In this document: in pieces, positions 1-9,022 of the stretch
How positions within the stretch are numbered: the first letter of the stretch is position 1
Layout of the letters: each line of letters opens with the position of its first letter
Assembly: GCA_002101225.1 (NCBI GenBank)
Contig: LWTN01000230.1
Coordinates: 1 to 37,453, forward strand
Direction: 5' to 3'
Source of the DNA: Cycloclasticus sp. symbiont of Poecilosclerida sp. M
GTDB lineage: Bacteria; Pseudomonadota; Gammaproteobacteria; Methylococcales; Cycloclasticaceae
DNA length: 37,453 nucleotides
The notes under the pieces: model-generated
The model's database searches: none
The model's input: the letters and a program-made list of their open reading frames with translations, nothing else
What the model was told of the DNA's origin: nothing
Made by a program: the position numbers and the translations under genes

Positions 1-37
1 ATCTTTGTTCGCAGGTCAATTGGGTATATTTTTTCAT
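1..37 (-). CDS. IS30-family transposase, N-terminal fragment (cut by window edge)
   Basis: Reading leftwards from 37, an ATG opens a frame giving MKKYTQLTCEQR before the window ends. It is preceded by a strong ribosome binding site (AAAGGAG at 44-50) six bases upstream. The YTQLT-x-EQR opening is the typical N-terminus of IS30-family transposases, where it starts the DNA-binding helix-turn-helix region. Only 12 residues are visible, so the catalytic DDE domain cannot be checked and the family call rests on this short match plus the repeat-like end at about 100-130. It could be another protein with a similar start, but context and SD make a real gene start likely. Confidence 0.55.
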   Translation of the reverse strand, partial: MKKYTQLTCEQR

Positions 38-130
38 GTTTCACTCCTTTTTCTTGTCGGATTAAAGAGTGGTTAATATACCCTTTTGACCAACTAACGA
101 GTGTTGCACTTATGATGTGAATTCAAGACC
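1..130 (-). mobile_element. Probable end of an IS30-like insertion sequence
   Basis: The fragmentary transposase reads leftwards out of the window. Behind its start, at about 101-127, lies GTGTTGCACTTATGATGTGA followed by ATTCAAG. This resembles the terminal repeats of IS30-family elements, which commonly contain GTTGCACTT and GAATTCAAG-like blocks. The opposite end is not in the window, so the repeat and target duplication cannot be confirmed. The exact boundary is an estimate. The element sits about 85 bases upstream of gshA and could influence that gene's promoter. Confidence 0.45.
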
Positions 131-213
131 CTTTAGTAGTAGTTTGTAGCTAGTCTTAGTGATTTAATAGTCTAACGTCAGCCAAATCCAAAAAAATCCA
201 GTTGCCCTTATTC

Positions 214-1785
214 ATGAGCTCTCTAATCCGGGAAAGATTAACGCGTCTAGCTACTAGCCAACAAGAATACACAATTTGTGCAGGCTTAAGGGGCTTAGAA
301 AAAGAAAGCTTGCGCGTAACACCTAATGGAAAGATATCCCAAAAACCTCACCCGAAAGGCTTAGGTTCAGCTCTAACAAATCCTTATATAACGACAGATT
401 ACTCCGAAGCATTACTTGAGTTTATTACCCCTCCTCTTGTCAGTAATGCGGACGCACTCTCCTTTATGCATGACTTGCATAGTTTCACTTACAAACATTT
501 AGGCGATGAATTGCTTTGGAGTGGCAGCATGCCGTGCATAGTAGATGGTGATATGAGTGTTCCTATAGCAAACTATGGCGATTCCAATATTGGCCTAATG
601 AAGCATATATACCGCGTTGGCTTATGGCATCGTTACGGCCGCTCAATGCAGGCTATCGCAGGCATACACTTTAACTACTCATTGCCCGATAAATTTTGGC
701 CTATCTATCAACAACAAGAGAATGACACACAACCCTTAGAAGACTTTATCTCCCAGAGTTATTTCGATATGACTCGCAATTTGCACCGTAATGGGTGGTT
801 ACTTCTATTCTTATTCGGCTCATCACCTGCCATTTGTAAGTCTTTCGTCGCCGGGAAGGAGCACGCCTTTAATGTGTTTGATGAAGGTACGCTGTTCGAA
901 AAATATGCCACCTCTCTACGCATGAGTGACATTGGCTATAAAAATGATAGTCAATCTAACATAGCCATTTCATACAACTCGTTAGACGCATATGTATCTG
1001 GGCTGACGCAAGCCACGCAAAAAAGTCACCCAGAATACGCAACCATTGGCACCAAAGGAGCTGACGGTCAATACGCACAACTCAATACAAATATTCTGCA
1101 AATTGAGAACGAGTATTACAGCAACGTAAGACCCAAACAAATTGCAGCATCAGGCGAGCGACCAAGCACCGCATTAAGAGAACGTGGCGTGCGTTACGTA
1201 GAGCTTCGCTCGGTTGATTTAAGTATTGTAGACCCATCAGGGCTAAACGAATCACAACTTAACTTTTTAGAAGCTTTTATGATTTACTGTCTATTAAGTG
1301 AAAGCCCTCCTCTATCCACTGCTGATAAAATACTACTTGATGATAATATCAGTCTTGTCGCGACAAATGGTCGACGTCCTAATTTACTTCTAAATCAGGA
1401 CGGTAAATCCAGCAGTTTAAATTCATGGGGCCTAGCAATTTGTAATGAAATGGTACCCATTTGCAATATTTTAGATACTGAACTTGAGGAGAAGCCTTAT
1501 TCTTCTGCACTTGAAGTACAAGTTCAGAAGCTAAACAATCCTAACCTAACGCCCTCATCGATCCAACTTAAAGTGTTGAAAGAAGAGCAGTTACCCTTCT
1601 TTAAATATGTGATGCAACAGTCAAATCTGCACAAAACCTATTTTGAAAACAGACCACTTTCTAATGCAAAACTTAGTTTATTTGATAATGCTTGCCTCCA
1701 ATCGATACAGCAACAAAATGCAATAGAACTGTCCGACACGCTAGGCTTCGACCAGTTTCTTACAAAATACTTCTCTCAGAACTGA
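214..1785 (+). CDS. gshA: Glutamate-cysteine ligase, type 1 (523 aa)
   Basis: Catalyses ATP-dependent joining of L-glutamate and L-cysteine, the first and limiting step of cytosolic glutathione synthesis. The family is recognised from GLRGLEKESLRVTPNG near the N-terminus, ALTNPYITTDYSEALLEFIT, SMPC (residues 106-109), GIHFNYSLPD, LFGSSPAIC, YATSLRMSDIGY and LQIENEYYSNVRPK, all matching the gamma/beta-proteobacterial type 1 enzyme. The length is close to E. coli GshA (518 aa). I chose ATG at 214; the in-frame TTG at 202 adds four residues and neither start has a clear SD. It lies upstream of cysH on the same strand with a 91-base gap, so it makes the main consumer of the cysteine produced by the neighbouring genes. 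The insertion-like end upstream may have changed its promoter; no convincing promoter is visible between 131 and 213. Confidence 0.95.
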   Translation: MSSLIRERLTRLATSQQEYTICAGLRGLEKESLRVTPNGKISQKPHPKGLGSALTNPYITTDYSEALLEFITPPLVSNADALSFMHDLHSFTYKHLGDELLWSGSMPCIVDGDMSVPIANYGDSNIGLMKHIYRVGLWHRYGRSMQAIAGIHFNYSLPDKFWPIYQQQENDTQPLEDFISQSYFDMTRNLHRNGWLLLFLFGSSPAICKSFVAGKEHAFNVFDEGTLFEKYATSLRMSDIGYKNDSQSNIAISYNSLDAYVSGLTQATQKSHPEYATIGTKGADGQYAQLNTNILQIENEYYSNVRPKQIAASGERPSTALRERGVRYVELRSVDLSIVDPSGLNESQLNFLEAFMIYCLLSESPPLSTADKILLDDNISLVATNGRRPNLLLNQDGKSSSLNSWGLAICNEMVPICNILDTELEEKPYSSALEVQVQKLNNPNLTPSSIQLKVLKEEQLPFFKYVMQQSNLHKTYFENRPLSNAKLSLFDNACLQSIQQQNAIELSDTLGFDQFLTKYFSQN

Positions 1786-1876
1786 TTACATTTCTTCTAA
1801 CCATATCTCTGTTTGGAATGCTCCCTATTCACAACGTTTGATACACTAGCTCCACTAATATTGCTTGGAACAACTC

Positions 1877-2593
1877 ATGCACGACCTGCCAACACTTAAT
1901 AATAAATTGGATGCCTTGCAGCCAAAAGAAATTATAAAATCGATTTATATGGATTTTGATAACCTAACATTGTCTTTTAGTGGTGCTGAGGACGTTGTAC
2001 TAATTGATATGGCTTGCAAACAAGGCCTTAAACCCAATGTTTTTACGCTCGATACAGGTCGTTTACACCCACAAACATACCAGTTCCTACAAGCTGTCAT
2101 GGAACACTACTCTATCAACATTCAAATATTAACGCCTGAATCTACCGCCTTAAAAAGGCTAACCGATAAAAAAGGCTTATTTAGTTTTTATCAAGATGGC
2201 CACCAAGAGTGCTGTGGGTTGCGGAAGGTTGAACCACTTAAAAATCACCTTTCTAATTTCTCAGGCTGGATTACCGGTCAACGTAAAGATCAAAGCTTAA
2301 CAACTAGGGGGGCTCTTTCGATTGTTGAGGTTGATGCTACTTTCATTGGAATTGAATCAAATTTATTAAAGTTCAACCCTCTTTGTAATTGGACTTCTGA
2401 GCAAGTATGGCTATACATTAGATCTTTGGAAGTACCCTACAATTCTCTGCACGATAAAGGTTATACCAGCATCGGCTGTGAGCCATGTACCCGAGCTATA
2501 TTACCCCACCAAGACCCAAGAGAGGGACGTTGGTGGTGGGAGGAAAGCGATAAGAAAGAGTGTGGGCTTCACAGCAAAAAATCGAGTAGTTAA
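1877..2593 (+). CDS. cysH: Adenylyl-sulfate (APS) reductase, [4Fe-4S] type (238 aa)
   Basis: Reduces adenylyl sulfate to sulfite and AMP, using thioredoxin or glutathione-type reductant, in assimilatory sulfate reduction. Visible signatures are the PP-loop-like LSFSGAEDVVLI, the Cys-Cys pair (112-113) in ECCGLRKVEPL, the CxxC (201, 204) in SIGCEPCTRA, GRWWWEE, and the catalytic Cys229 in KKECGLH. The CC plus CxxC set is the iron-sulfur cluster ligand pattern of APS-preferring enzymes; the E. coli PAPS reductase lacks it. I chose ATG at 1877, with GGAA six bases before it; the TTG at 1865 would add four residues. With cysDN nearby and no intact APS kinase here, direct APS reduction is the likely route. 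Substrate choice is inferred from the cysteine pattern. Confidence 0.93.
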   Translation: MHDLPTLNNKLDALQPKEIIKSIYMDFDNLTLSFSGAEDVVLIDMACKQGLKPNVFTLDTGRLHPQTYQFLQAVMEHYSINIQILTPESTALKRLTDKKGLFSFYQDGHQECCGLRKVEPLKNHLSNFSGWITGQRKDQSLTTRGALSIVEVDATFIGIESNLLKFNPLCNWTSEQVWLYIRSLEVPYNSLHDKGYTSIGCEPCTRAILPHQDPREGRWWWEESDKKECGLHSKKSSS

Positions 2594-2626
2594 AACTCAT
2601 TAATAATGACCTTGTGCGTGCCGCTG

Positions 2627-3637
<1,011 letters not shown>

Positions 3638-3647
3638 TTATAAATAT

Positions 3648-3663
3648 AGGAATATATATTCCT
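3648..3663. promoter_or_regulatory. Perfect 16-bp palindrome, candidate CysB operator
   Basis: AGGAATATATATTCCT is an exact palindrome in the 103-base gap between divergent cysB and the exporter gene. It starts about five bases downstream of the predicted cysB -10 box, so it covers the likely start site, a position suited to autorepression. Binding by CysB is inferred from position and symmetry only. Confidence 0.45.
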
Positions 3664-3667
3664 GTTT

Positions 3668-3695
3668 ATTATAAGTAATTTAACTTATATTTCAA
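3668..3695 (-). promoter_or_regulatory. Predicted sigma-70 promoter of cysB
   Basis: On the - strand TTGAAA (3690-3695) is followed after 16 bases by a perfect TATAAT (3668-3673). The predicted start is near 3661, giving a 5' leader of about 45 bases. The AT-rich surroundings also contain weaker -10-like strings, so this is a prediction. Confidence 0.6.
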
Positions 3696-3719
3696 GCCAA
3701 TTTTATTTGGATTCCCAAG

Positions 3720-4487
3720 ATGGACTTTTATTATATTTTTGCGGGCGCGAGCGTGGGCTTTATCATTGGGCTTACCGGTGTTGGCGGCGGCTCACTTATG
3801 ACTCCTCTGCTTGTATTGGGTTTCAATGTTCAGCCAGCTATCGCTGTTGGCACCGACTTGCTTTATGCAGCCATTACCAAAGCTGGGGGTGTCTGGTCAC
3901 ACCATAAGCATAGAAACATTGACTGGACTATTGTTAGACCCCTGTGTCTTGGCAGCATCCCCGGCTCAATTATCTGCGTTATTTTAATTCAATACTTCAA
4001 TATTTCTGGAGATTATTTCGATAAAGTTATTTCAATTAGCCTTGGCTTTATGCTGGTGCTAACGTCTTTTGTCATATTATTTAAGAATCATTTAAGCTCT
4101 TATTTGTCACCGGCCAAAACAAACGACAGGAAACCCAGTTCAATCACCATCACTCTACTAGGCGCCATTTTAGGTATTCTTGTTACTCTATCTTCTGTTG
4201 GCGCTGGTGCCATTGGTGGCGCATTACTGATGCTTCTTTATCCTAGCCTTAAAACACGCACTATTATCGGAACTGACATAGCACACGCTGTTCCCCTTAC
4301 CGCCATTGCAGGGCTTGGCCATTACCACCTAGGTAACATCGACTTTTCTTTGTTATTTAATTTAATTTTGGGTTCAATTCCAGGCATCTACTTAGGCGCG
4401 ATGATTAGCGAACGAGTACCAGAACAATTATTACGATTCCTACTTGCAACTTTACTGCTACTGATTGGCGCTAAGTTTATAACTTAG
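3720..4487 (+). CDS. TauE/SafE (DUF81) family membrane protein, probable sulfur oxyanion transporter (255 aa)
   Basis: An integral inner-membrane protein with about eight hydrophobic segments. The family is shown by the repeated glycine-rich motifs: GLTGVGGGSLMTPLL near residue 20 and AVGTDLLYAAITK just after it in the first half, then LVTLSSVGAGAIGGALLMLL and IIGTDIAHAVPL in the second half, the internal duplication typical of TauE/SafE proteins. Members export sulfite, sulfoacetate or related anions, or import sulfate-like anions. The direction and substrate here are not visible. Placement divergent to cysB and beside cysH and cysDN suggests sulfite or sulfate handling under CysB control. 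ATG at 3720 has only a weak SD. The stop codon overlaps the cysN stop (tail to tail, shared bases 4484-4487). Confidence 0.85.
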   Translation: MDFYYIFAGASVGFIIGLTGVGGGSLMTPLLVLGFNVQPAIAVGTDLLYAAITKAGGVWSHHKHRNIDWTIVRPLCLGSIPGSIICVILIQYFNISGDYFDKVISISLGFMLVLTSFVILFKNHLSSYLSPAKTNDRKPSSITITLLGAILGILVTLSSVGAGAIGGALLMLLYPSLKTRTIIGTDIAHAVPLTAIAGLGHYHLGNIDFSLLFNLILGSIPGIYLGAMISERVPEQLLRFLLATLLLLIGAKFIT

Positions 4488-6148
4488 CTGTCTGATTTAA
4501 AAATAGACAACTGTTTGCTTAATGTTTTTGGATCCGATACTAAATCTTTATCAAGCAAAAGAATCGGCATCTCGTTATGGTCAAAATTCTCCTCGCCCAT
4601 CACACACACTAAACCAGACTCAACAATTGACAGAACACTAGCGCCAAGGTTATTTTTTTGAAGTTCACCGTCTTCGTCAATTAAGGCAACTACATGTAAA
4701 CCTTCGTCAAATAAAACACGCCTAATACAATCAATTTCATGTTCGCTCACCTTACTTGAGAGCTTAATAACGCCACCTTTATGACCGTAACGTGCGGCTA
4801 GCTCCTCTGAAGAAACGCATTGCAAATCATCTTTATCGGTCTGACTAATTCCCTCAATCATTCCGCATCCAACCGTTACATTAGTGAGGCGATCAATAAT
4901 TATAAAAGAGCCGAATGCCTTATTGCTTGTGTATAAGTCGAAAGCTATTTCTGAATTAAAATGTACGTTACATTTGGCTATTTCGTTTAGCTTGAGACTA
5001 TTCCCACCCTGTGAACTTTCTAAGGTATTAACATCAATCAATTCATTAATATTAGATACTTGCCCTGTAATATTTCTAGTTGAGTGTTTAAAATCATATA
5101 GCCGACCTACTTTAAGCGGTTCTTCTGACATCCACACGATACTTGCGGTTAATTGACGACTCATCTGCGGCAAGTTATCTGGGAATAGAATAACGTCACC
5201 TCGACTTACGTCGATGTCATCTTCCAACGTAGCTGTAATCGCCATGGGTGGGTACGCTTTCTCTAATTCACCGTCATAAGTAATGATTGATTTAATCTTG
5301 CTTTTTTTCATTGATGGATAAACCACAACGTCCTTGCCCACTTCAATCAATCCAGAAGCCACAGTTCCACAATAGCCTCTGAAATCTAAATTGGGGCGAT
5401 TAACATACTGCACTGGAAACCGCATATCCGTCATATTTTTATCCGCAGATACCTCAATGCTCTCTAAAGTTTGCATCAACGTATCGCCTTTATACCAAGA
5501 CATATGCTCGCTTAAATGAACCACATTATCCCCGTCGAGCGCAGACAGAGGAATCATATGAATATCTTCCAAATTTAATTGACTAGAGAAACGCGCGAAT
5601 TCTTCACATATTTCAGTAAAAACAGCCTCTTCATAGCCAACTAAATCCATCTTATTGACCGCGACGATGACGTGTTTGATACCCAACAATGAAGCTATAA
5701 AACTGTGACGTTTAGTTTGTGTTTTAACACCACTACGGGCATCGATTAGGATAATAGCAAGATCGCAGGCAGAAGCACCCGTGACCATATTACGCGTATA
5801 TTGCTCGTGGCCTGGCGTATCCGCGATAATAAATTTACGCTTCGCAGTTGAGAAATAACGATACGCTACATCAATAGTAATTCCCTGCTCTCGCTCAGCT
5901 TGTAAACCGTCAACCAGCAATGACAAATCAATCTTCTCACCCGTCGTACCAGACTTTGCATTATCAGCTGCCACAGCTGCTAATTGGTCCTCATATATAA
6001 GTTTTGAATCATACAAAAGTCGCCCGATTAACGTGCTCTTGCCGTCATCGACGCTTCCACACGTAAGTAGGGAAAGCTGCTGTTTATCGGCGTGTTCTTT
6101 TAGGTAGGCCGTTATGTCTGTTTTAACAAGCTCTGACTGGTGCGACAT
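4484..6148 (-). CDS. cysN: Sulfate adenylyltransferase GTPase subunit CysN with degenerate C-terminal extension (554 aa)
   Basis: GTPase subunit that drives ATP sulfurylase (with CysD) to form APS from sulfate and ATP. The translation-factor-like GTPase domain has GSVDDGKST (31-39), DTPGHEQY (110-117) and NKMD (165-168), followed by EF-Tu-like beta domains to about residue 432. E. coli CysN is 475 aa. Here residues about 446-554 continue with SSEELAARYGHKGGV, the linker style seen before the APS kinase part of CysNC fusions. The kinase P-loop (GLxGxGKST) is replaced by KLSSKVSEHEID, and the tail is about half the normal kinase size. I infer an eroded, inactive APS kinase remnant. Start overlaps the cysD stop (TAATG), with GAGG inside cysD, so the pair is translationally coupled. 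Confidence 0.93.
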   Translation of the reverse strand: MSHQSELVKTDITAYLKEHADKQQLSLLTCGSVDDGKSTLIGRLLYDSKLIYEDQLAAVAADNAKSGTTGEKIDLSLLVDGLQAEREQGITIDVAYRYFSTAKRKFIIADTPGHEQYTRNMVTGASACDLAIILIDARSGVKTQTKRHSFIASLLGIKHVIVAVNKMDLVGYEEAVFTEICEEFARFSSQLNLEDIHMIPLSALDGDNVVHLSEHMSWYKGDTLMQTLESIEVSADKNMTDMRFPVQYVNRPNLDFRGYCGTVASGLIEVGKDVVVYPSMKKSKIKSIITYDGELEKAYPPMAITATLEDDIDVSRGDVILFPDNLPQMSRQLTASIVWMSEEPLKVGRLYDFKHSTRNITGQVSNINELIDVNTLESSQGGNSLKLNEIAKCNVHFNSEIAFDLYTSNKAFGSFIIIDRLTNVTVGCGMIEGISQTDKDDLQCVSSEELAARYGHKGGVIKLSSKVSEHEIDCIRRVLFDEGLHVVALIDEDGELQKNNLGASVLSIVESGLVCVMGEENFDHNEMPILLLDKDLVSDPKTLSKQLSIFKSDS

Positions 6149-7053
6149 TAAAAGTAGCCCTCTTTTTTCTTCTCTTCCATCGAACCTGACTGATCGTGAT
6201 CAATTAATCGACCTTGACGCTCCGAGCTTGTCGCCAACAACATTTCTTGAATTATTTCTGGCAAAGTAGTCGCTGTTGATTCAACTGCACCAGTTAATGG
6301 ATAGCACCCTAAAGTCCTGAACCGAATACTCTTTATTTCAGGTTCCTCATTTTCACGTAGCTCCATGCGCTCATCGTCTACCATCACCAGCACACCATCC
6401 CGATCAACCACCGGACGTTTCTTAGCAAGGTATAAAGGTACGATAGGTATACCTTCTAAGTAAATATATTGCCAGATATCCAGCTCTGTCCAATTTGACA
6501 AGGGAAACACACGTATGCTCTCACCTTTCTTGACTCTGCCATTGTATAGATTCCATAATTCTGGCCGCTGCTCTTTTGGATCCCAGCGATGATTTTTATC
6601 ACGGAATGAATACACGCGCTCTTTCGCGCGTGACTTTTCTTCATCACGTCTAGCGCCACCAAACGCCGCATCAAATTGATATAAATCAAGTGCTTCTTTA
6701 AGCGCTTCCGTTTTCATAACATCGGTATACTTTTTGCTACCATGGGTAAAAGGGTTGATGTTTTTCTTCACACCTTCAGCATTAGTATGCGTAATAAGGT
6801 CAAGGCCCAGTGATTTAACGTGCTCATCCCTGAATTTAATCATCTCCTTGAATTTCCACGTCGTATCGACGTGTAACAGCGGAAAGGGTAATTTACCCGG
6901 GTGAAAAGCCTTAAGCGCTAGGTGCAACATAACGGCTGAATCCTTACCAATAGAATACAGCATGACGGGCTTATCAAACTCAGCTGCTACTTCACGAATG
7001 ATGTGGATACTCTCTGATTCAAGTTGTTTTAAGTGTGTTAAATTTGCTTTCAT
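6148..7053 (-). CDS. cysD: Sulfate adenylyltransferase small subunit (301 aa)
   Basis: The catalytic subunit of ATP sulfurylase, which adenylates sulfate in the cytoplasm. The N-terminus contains the PP-loop nucleotide-binding motif [13 protein letters not shown] (about residues 33-45), followed by [29 protein letters not shown] and [15 protein letters not shown], all diagnostic of CysD within the PAPS reductase/ATP sulfurylase superfamily. Length matches E. coli CysD (302 aa). It is the first gene of a cysDN operon with a one-base overlap. ATG at 7053 lacks a visible SD, although the family N-terminus fits. The upstream AT-rich gap holds a promoter with a poor -35, as expected for an activator-dependent CysB target. 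Confidence 0.95.
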   Translation of the reverse strand: MKANLTHLKQLESESIHIIREVAAEFDKPVMLYSIGKDSAVMLHLALKAFHPGKLPFPLLHVDTTWKFKEMIKFRDEHVKSLGLDLITHTNAEGVKKNINPFTHGSKKYTDVMKTEALKEALDLYQFDAAFGGARRDEEKSRAKERVYSFRDKNHRWDPKEQRPELWNLYNGRVKKGESIRVFPLSNWTELDIWQYIYLEGIPIVPLYLAKKRPVVDRDGVLVMVDDERMELRENEEPEIKSIRFRTLGCYPLTGAVESTATTLPEIIQEMLLATSSERQGRLIDHDQSGSMEEKKKEGYF

Positions 7054-7096
7054 TATAACTATTAGTAATATCTATCCTGTATATTTATTAATTATG

Positions 7097-7125
7097 ATTA
7101 TATATAATTCAATCCCTATCGTGAA
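7097..7125 (-). promoter_or_regulatory. Candidate promoter of cysDN
   Basis: On the - strand TTCACG (7120-7125) and TATAAT (7097-7102) are separated by 17 bases, with a predicted start near 7090. The poor -35 box and AT-rich flank would suit activation by CysB. The -10 lies inside a 12-base palindrome ATTATATATAAT (7097-7108). The rest of the 162-base gap (7054-7215) holds the divergent fdxA promoter. Confidence 0.45.
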
Positions 7126-7143
7126 GCGTTAGCTATCAAAATT

Positions 7144-7172
7144 TTAAAATAGTAATCTAAAAAGATTATAAT
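7144..7172 (+). promoter_or_regulatory. Candidate promoter of fdxA
   Basis: A perfect TATAAT (7167-7172) is preceded by TTAAAA (7144-7149) at 17 bases. The predicted start is near 7179, giving a leader of about 37 bases before the fdxA ATG. The -35 is weak (four of six). Confidence 0.5.
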
Positions 7173-7215
7173 ACATCCAACATAAACTCTAACTTATACA
7201 CCGAAGGATTTACCC

Positions 7216-7539
7216 ATGACGTTCGTAGTAACTGAATCATGCATTAAGTGCAAATACACAGATTGTGTAGATGTCTGCCCCGTTGACTGCTTTCACGAGG
7301 GACCAAATTTTCTAGTGATTGACCCTGAGGAATGTATTGATTGCACACTATGTGAGCCAGAATGCCCTGTTGAGGCTATTTACTCAGAAGATGAACTTCC
7401 AGAAGGTCAGGAGGAGTTTATTCAAATAAATGCTGACTTAAGTCCTAAATGGCCCGTTATTACCGATGTAAAGCCAGCTCCAGAAGACGCAGATGACTGG
7501 GCAACAAAAACTGATAAACGCGATCTACTAGAGCAATAA
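7216..7539 (+). CDS. fdxA: 7Fe ferredoxin, [3Fe-4S][4Fe-4S] type (107 aa)
   Basis: A small soluble electron carrier closely resembling Azotobacter vinelandii ferredoxin I. The N-terminal part has [17 protein letters not shown] and [12 protein letters not shown]: seven cysteines fit the ligands of one 3Fe-4S and one 4Fe-4S cluster, and the remaining ones match free cysteines of FdI. The C-terminal extension ([18 protein letters not shown]) is characteristic of the 106-107 aa form. A good SD (AAGGA, 7204-7208) lies seven bases before the ATG. It is a single-gene unit with its own promoter and a shared terminator. Its partner enzyme is not shown by the context. Divergence from cysD may be incidental, though reduced ferredoxin could support sulfur reduction. 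Confidence 0.94.
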   Translation: MTFVVTESCIKCKYTDCVDVCPVDCFHEGPNFLVIDPEECIDCTLCEPECPVEAIYSEDELPEGQEEFIQINADLSPKWPVITDVKPAPEDADDWATKTDKRDLLEQ

Positions 7540-7560
7540 ATTTCTATGAAACTGTATATT

Positions 7561-7589
7561 AAAAAAGTCGGCTATTAGCCGACTTTTTT
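7561..7589. terminator. Bidirectional intrinsic terminator between fdxA and rplQ
   Basis: GTCGGCT (7567-7573) and AGCCGAC (7577-7583) pair around a three-base loop, flanked by A-run and T-run so that each strand has a U-tract. It ends fdxA on + and the alpha operon on -; the rplQ stop codon sits at its right edge. Confidence 0.92.
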
Positions 7590-7983
7590 ATTCAGCTTCT
7601 ACAACTTCCTCTTCAGGACTATCGACTACTCGGTCAACCAATTCAACATACGCCATTGGCGCAGCATCACCCGGTCTAAAACCACATTTTAGAATTCTTA
7701 GGTAACCACCTGGTCTTTCCTTATACTTTGGCGCAAGATTATTAAATAGCTTAGTAACGCTATCTCTATCCCTTAGTCGTGAGAAAATTAAGCGGCGTTT
7801 TGCAACAGAGTCGATTTTTGAAGCCGTAATAATTGGCTCGATAAAACGACGTAATTGCTTAGCTTTTGGCACAGTCGTACGAATAACTTCGTGCTGTATT
7901 AAAGAGTTTGCCATGTTTTTAAACATAGCTTTACGATGACTACTATTACGATTTAGTTGTCTACCTGATTTTTGATGACGCAT
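7588..7983 (-). CDS. rplQ: 50S ribosomal protein L17 (131 aa)
   Basis: Large-subunit protein near the exit-tunnel side of the ribosome. The N-terminus [19 protein letters not shown], the block [19 protein letters not shown], and [20 protein letters not shown] followed by YVELVD are standard L17 motifs. At 131 aa it is slightly longer than E. coli L17 (127 aa), ending in an acidic tail [10 protein letters not shown]. It is the last gene of the alpha operon, 15 bases after rpoA, and its stop codon adjoins the terminator. Confidence 0.96.
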   Translation of the reverse strand: MRHQKSGRQLNRNSSHRKAMFKNMANSLIQHEVIRTTVPKAKQLRRFIEPIITASKIDSVAKRRLIFSRLRDRDSVTKLFNNLAPKYKERPGGYLRILKCGFRPGDAAPMAYVELVDRVVDSPEEEVVEAE

Positions 7984-7998
7984 AATAAATCCCTAAAA

Positions 7999-9003
7999 TT
8001 AATTCGAGCCGCTAACCTTATCACTTGTAATAAGACTTGAAGGCGGCCAATTCTCTAAACGAATACCTAAAGACATACCTTTAGATGCCAATACATCTTT
8101 AATTTCAGTTAAAGATTTTTTCCCTAAGTTGGGTGTTTTCAACAAATCAACTTCTGCTCGCTGAATCAAATCGCCAATGTAAAATATTTGCTCTGCTTTT
8201 AAGCAGTTTGCAGAACGAACCGTCAACTCTAAATCATCAACAGGACGCAATAAAATCGGATCAAACTCAGGTTCCTTAGGCAACTCTGGCTCTTCGACAA
8301 TATCTGTTAAATCGACAAACACAGCAATATGATGATGAAGAATAGTTGCAGCCGCACGAATTGTTTCTTCAGGCTCCACAGTACCATTAGTTTCAATATC
8401 AATGATTAGCTTATCTAAGTTTGTACGTTGTTCAACACGCGCTGAATCAACCACATATGAAATCTTTTTGATTGGGCTAAATGAAGCATCAAGTAATAAG
8501 GCGCCGATTTCTAAATCTTCATCTTGTTGCTTACGTGCTGCAGCCGTTTTATAACCCGCGCTACGCTCAACTTTAATCGTCATTGATAACTTACCCTTAG
8601 TAGTTAAGTTAGCAATAACAAGATCAGGATTAATGATTTCAACGTCATGATCTAACCTGATATCAGCCGCTGTAACCTGGCACGGGCCAGTTTTTTCAAG
8701 CGTAAGAATAGCCTCTTCCTTTGCAGTCATTTTAACGGCTAAGTTCTTAAAGTTAAGCATGATATCGATTACGTCTTCTTGCACGCCATCGATAGTTGTG
8801 TATTCGTGCAACACACCATCCATCTTGATTTCTGTAACTGCACTGCCAGGTATTGACGATAGCAGCACGCGACGCAAAGCATTACCTAATGTATGCCCAA
8901 AGCCACGCTCCATCGGCTCAATAGTTACTTTTGAACGATTTGGTGCAATAGTTTGTACACCGACAACTCTAGGTTGTAAAAAACCTGAAAGTAGATTTTG
9001 CAT
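7999..9003 (-). CDS. rpoA: DNA-directed RNA polymerase alpha subunit (334 aa)
   Basis: The alpha subunit dimerises to nucleate RNA polymerase and contacts UP elements and activators. The N-terminal domain (about 1-235) has [20 protein letters not shown] and GAVEI-like strands. The C-terminal domain has [20 protein letters not shown] and [16 protein letters not shown], which include the Arg/Asn/Cys-Leu-Lys DNA-contact cluster equivalent to E. coli 265-271. At 334 aa it is five longer than E. coli RpoA, mainly in the tail after ENWPP. It lies between rpsD and rplQ in canonical alpha-operon order. Activators such as CysB, encoded in this window, may act through its C-terminal domain (inference). 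Confidence 0.97.
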   Translation of the reverse strand: MQNLLSGFLQPRVVGVQTIAPNRSKVTIEPMERGFGHTLGNALRRVLLSSIPGSAVTEIKMDGVLHEYTTIDGVQEDVIDIMLNFKNLAVKMTAKEEAILTLEKTGPCQVTAADIRLDHDVEIINPDLVIANLTTKGKLSMTIKVERSAGYKTAAARKQQDEDLEIGALLLDASFSPIKKISYVVDSARVEQRTNLDKLIIDIETNGTVEPEETIRAAATILHHHIAVFVDLTDIVEEPELPKEPEFDPILLRPVDDLELTVRSANCLKAEQIFYIGDLIQRAEVDLLKTPNLGKKSLTEIKDVLASKGMSLGIRLENWPPSSLITSDKVSGSN

Positions 9004-9022
9004 TATATTTCCTCAGTAATTA

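Noticed and set aside
1814-1832. GGAAT...ATTC string upstream of cysH as a CysB site
   Set aside because: Short imperfect symmetry in AT-rich DNA, with no well-placed promoter to support it.
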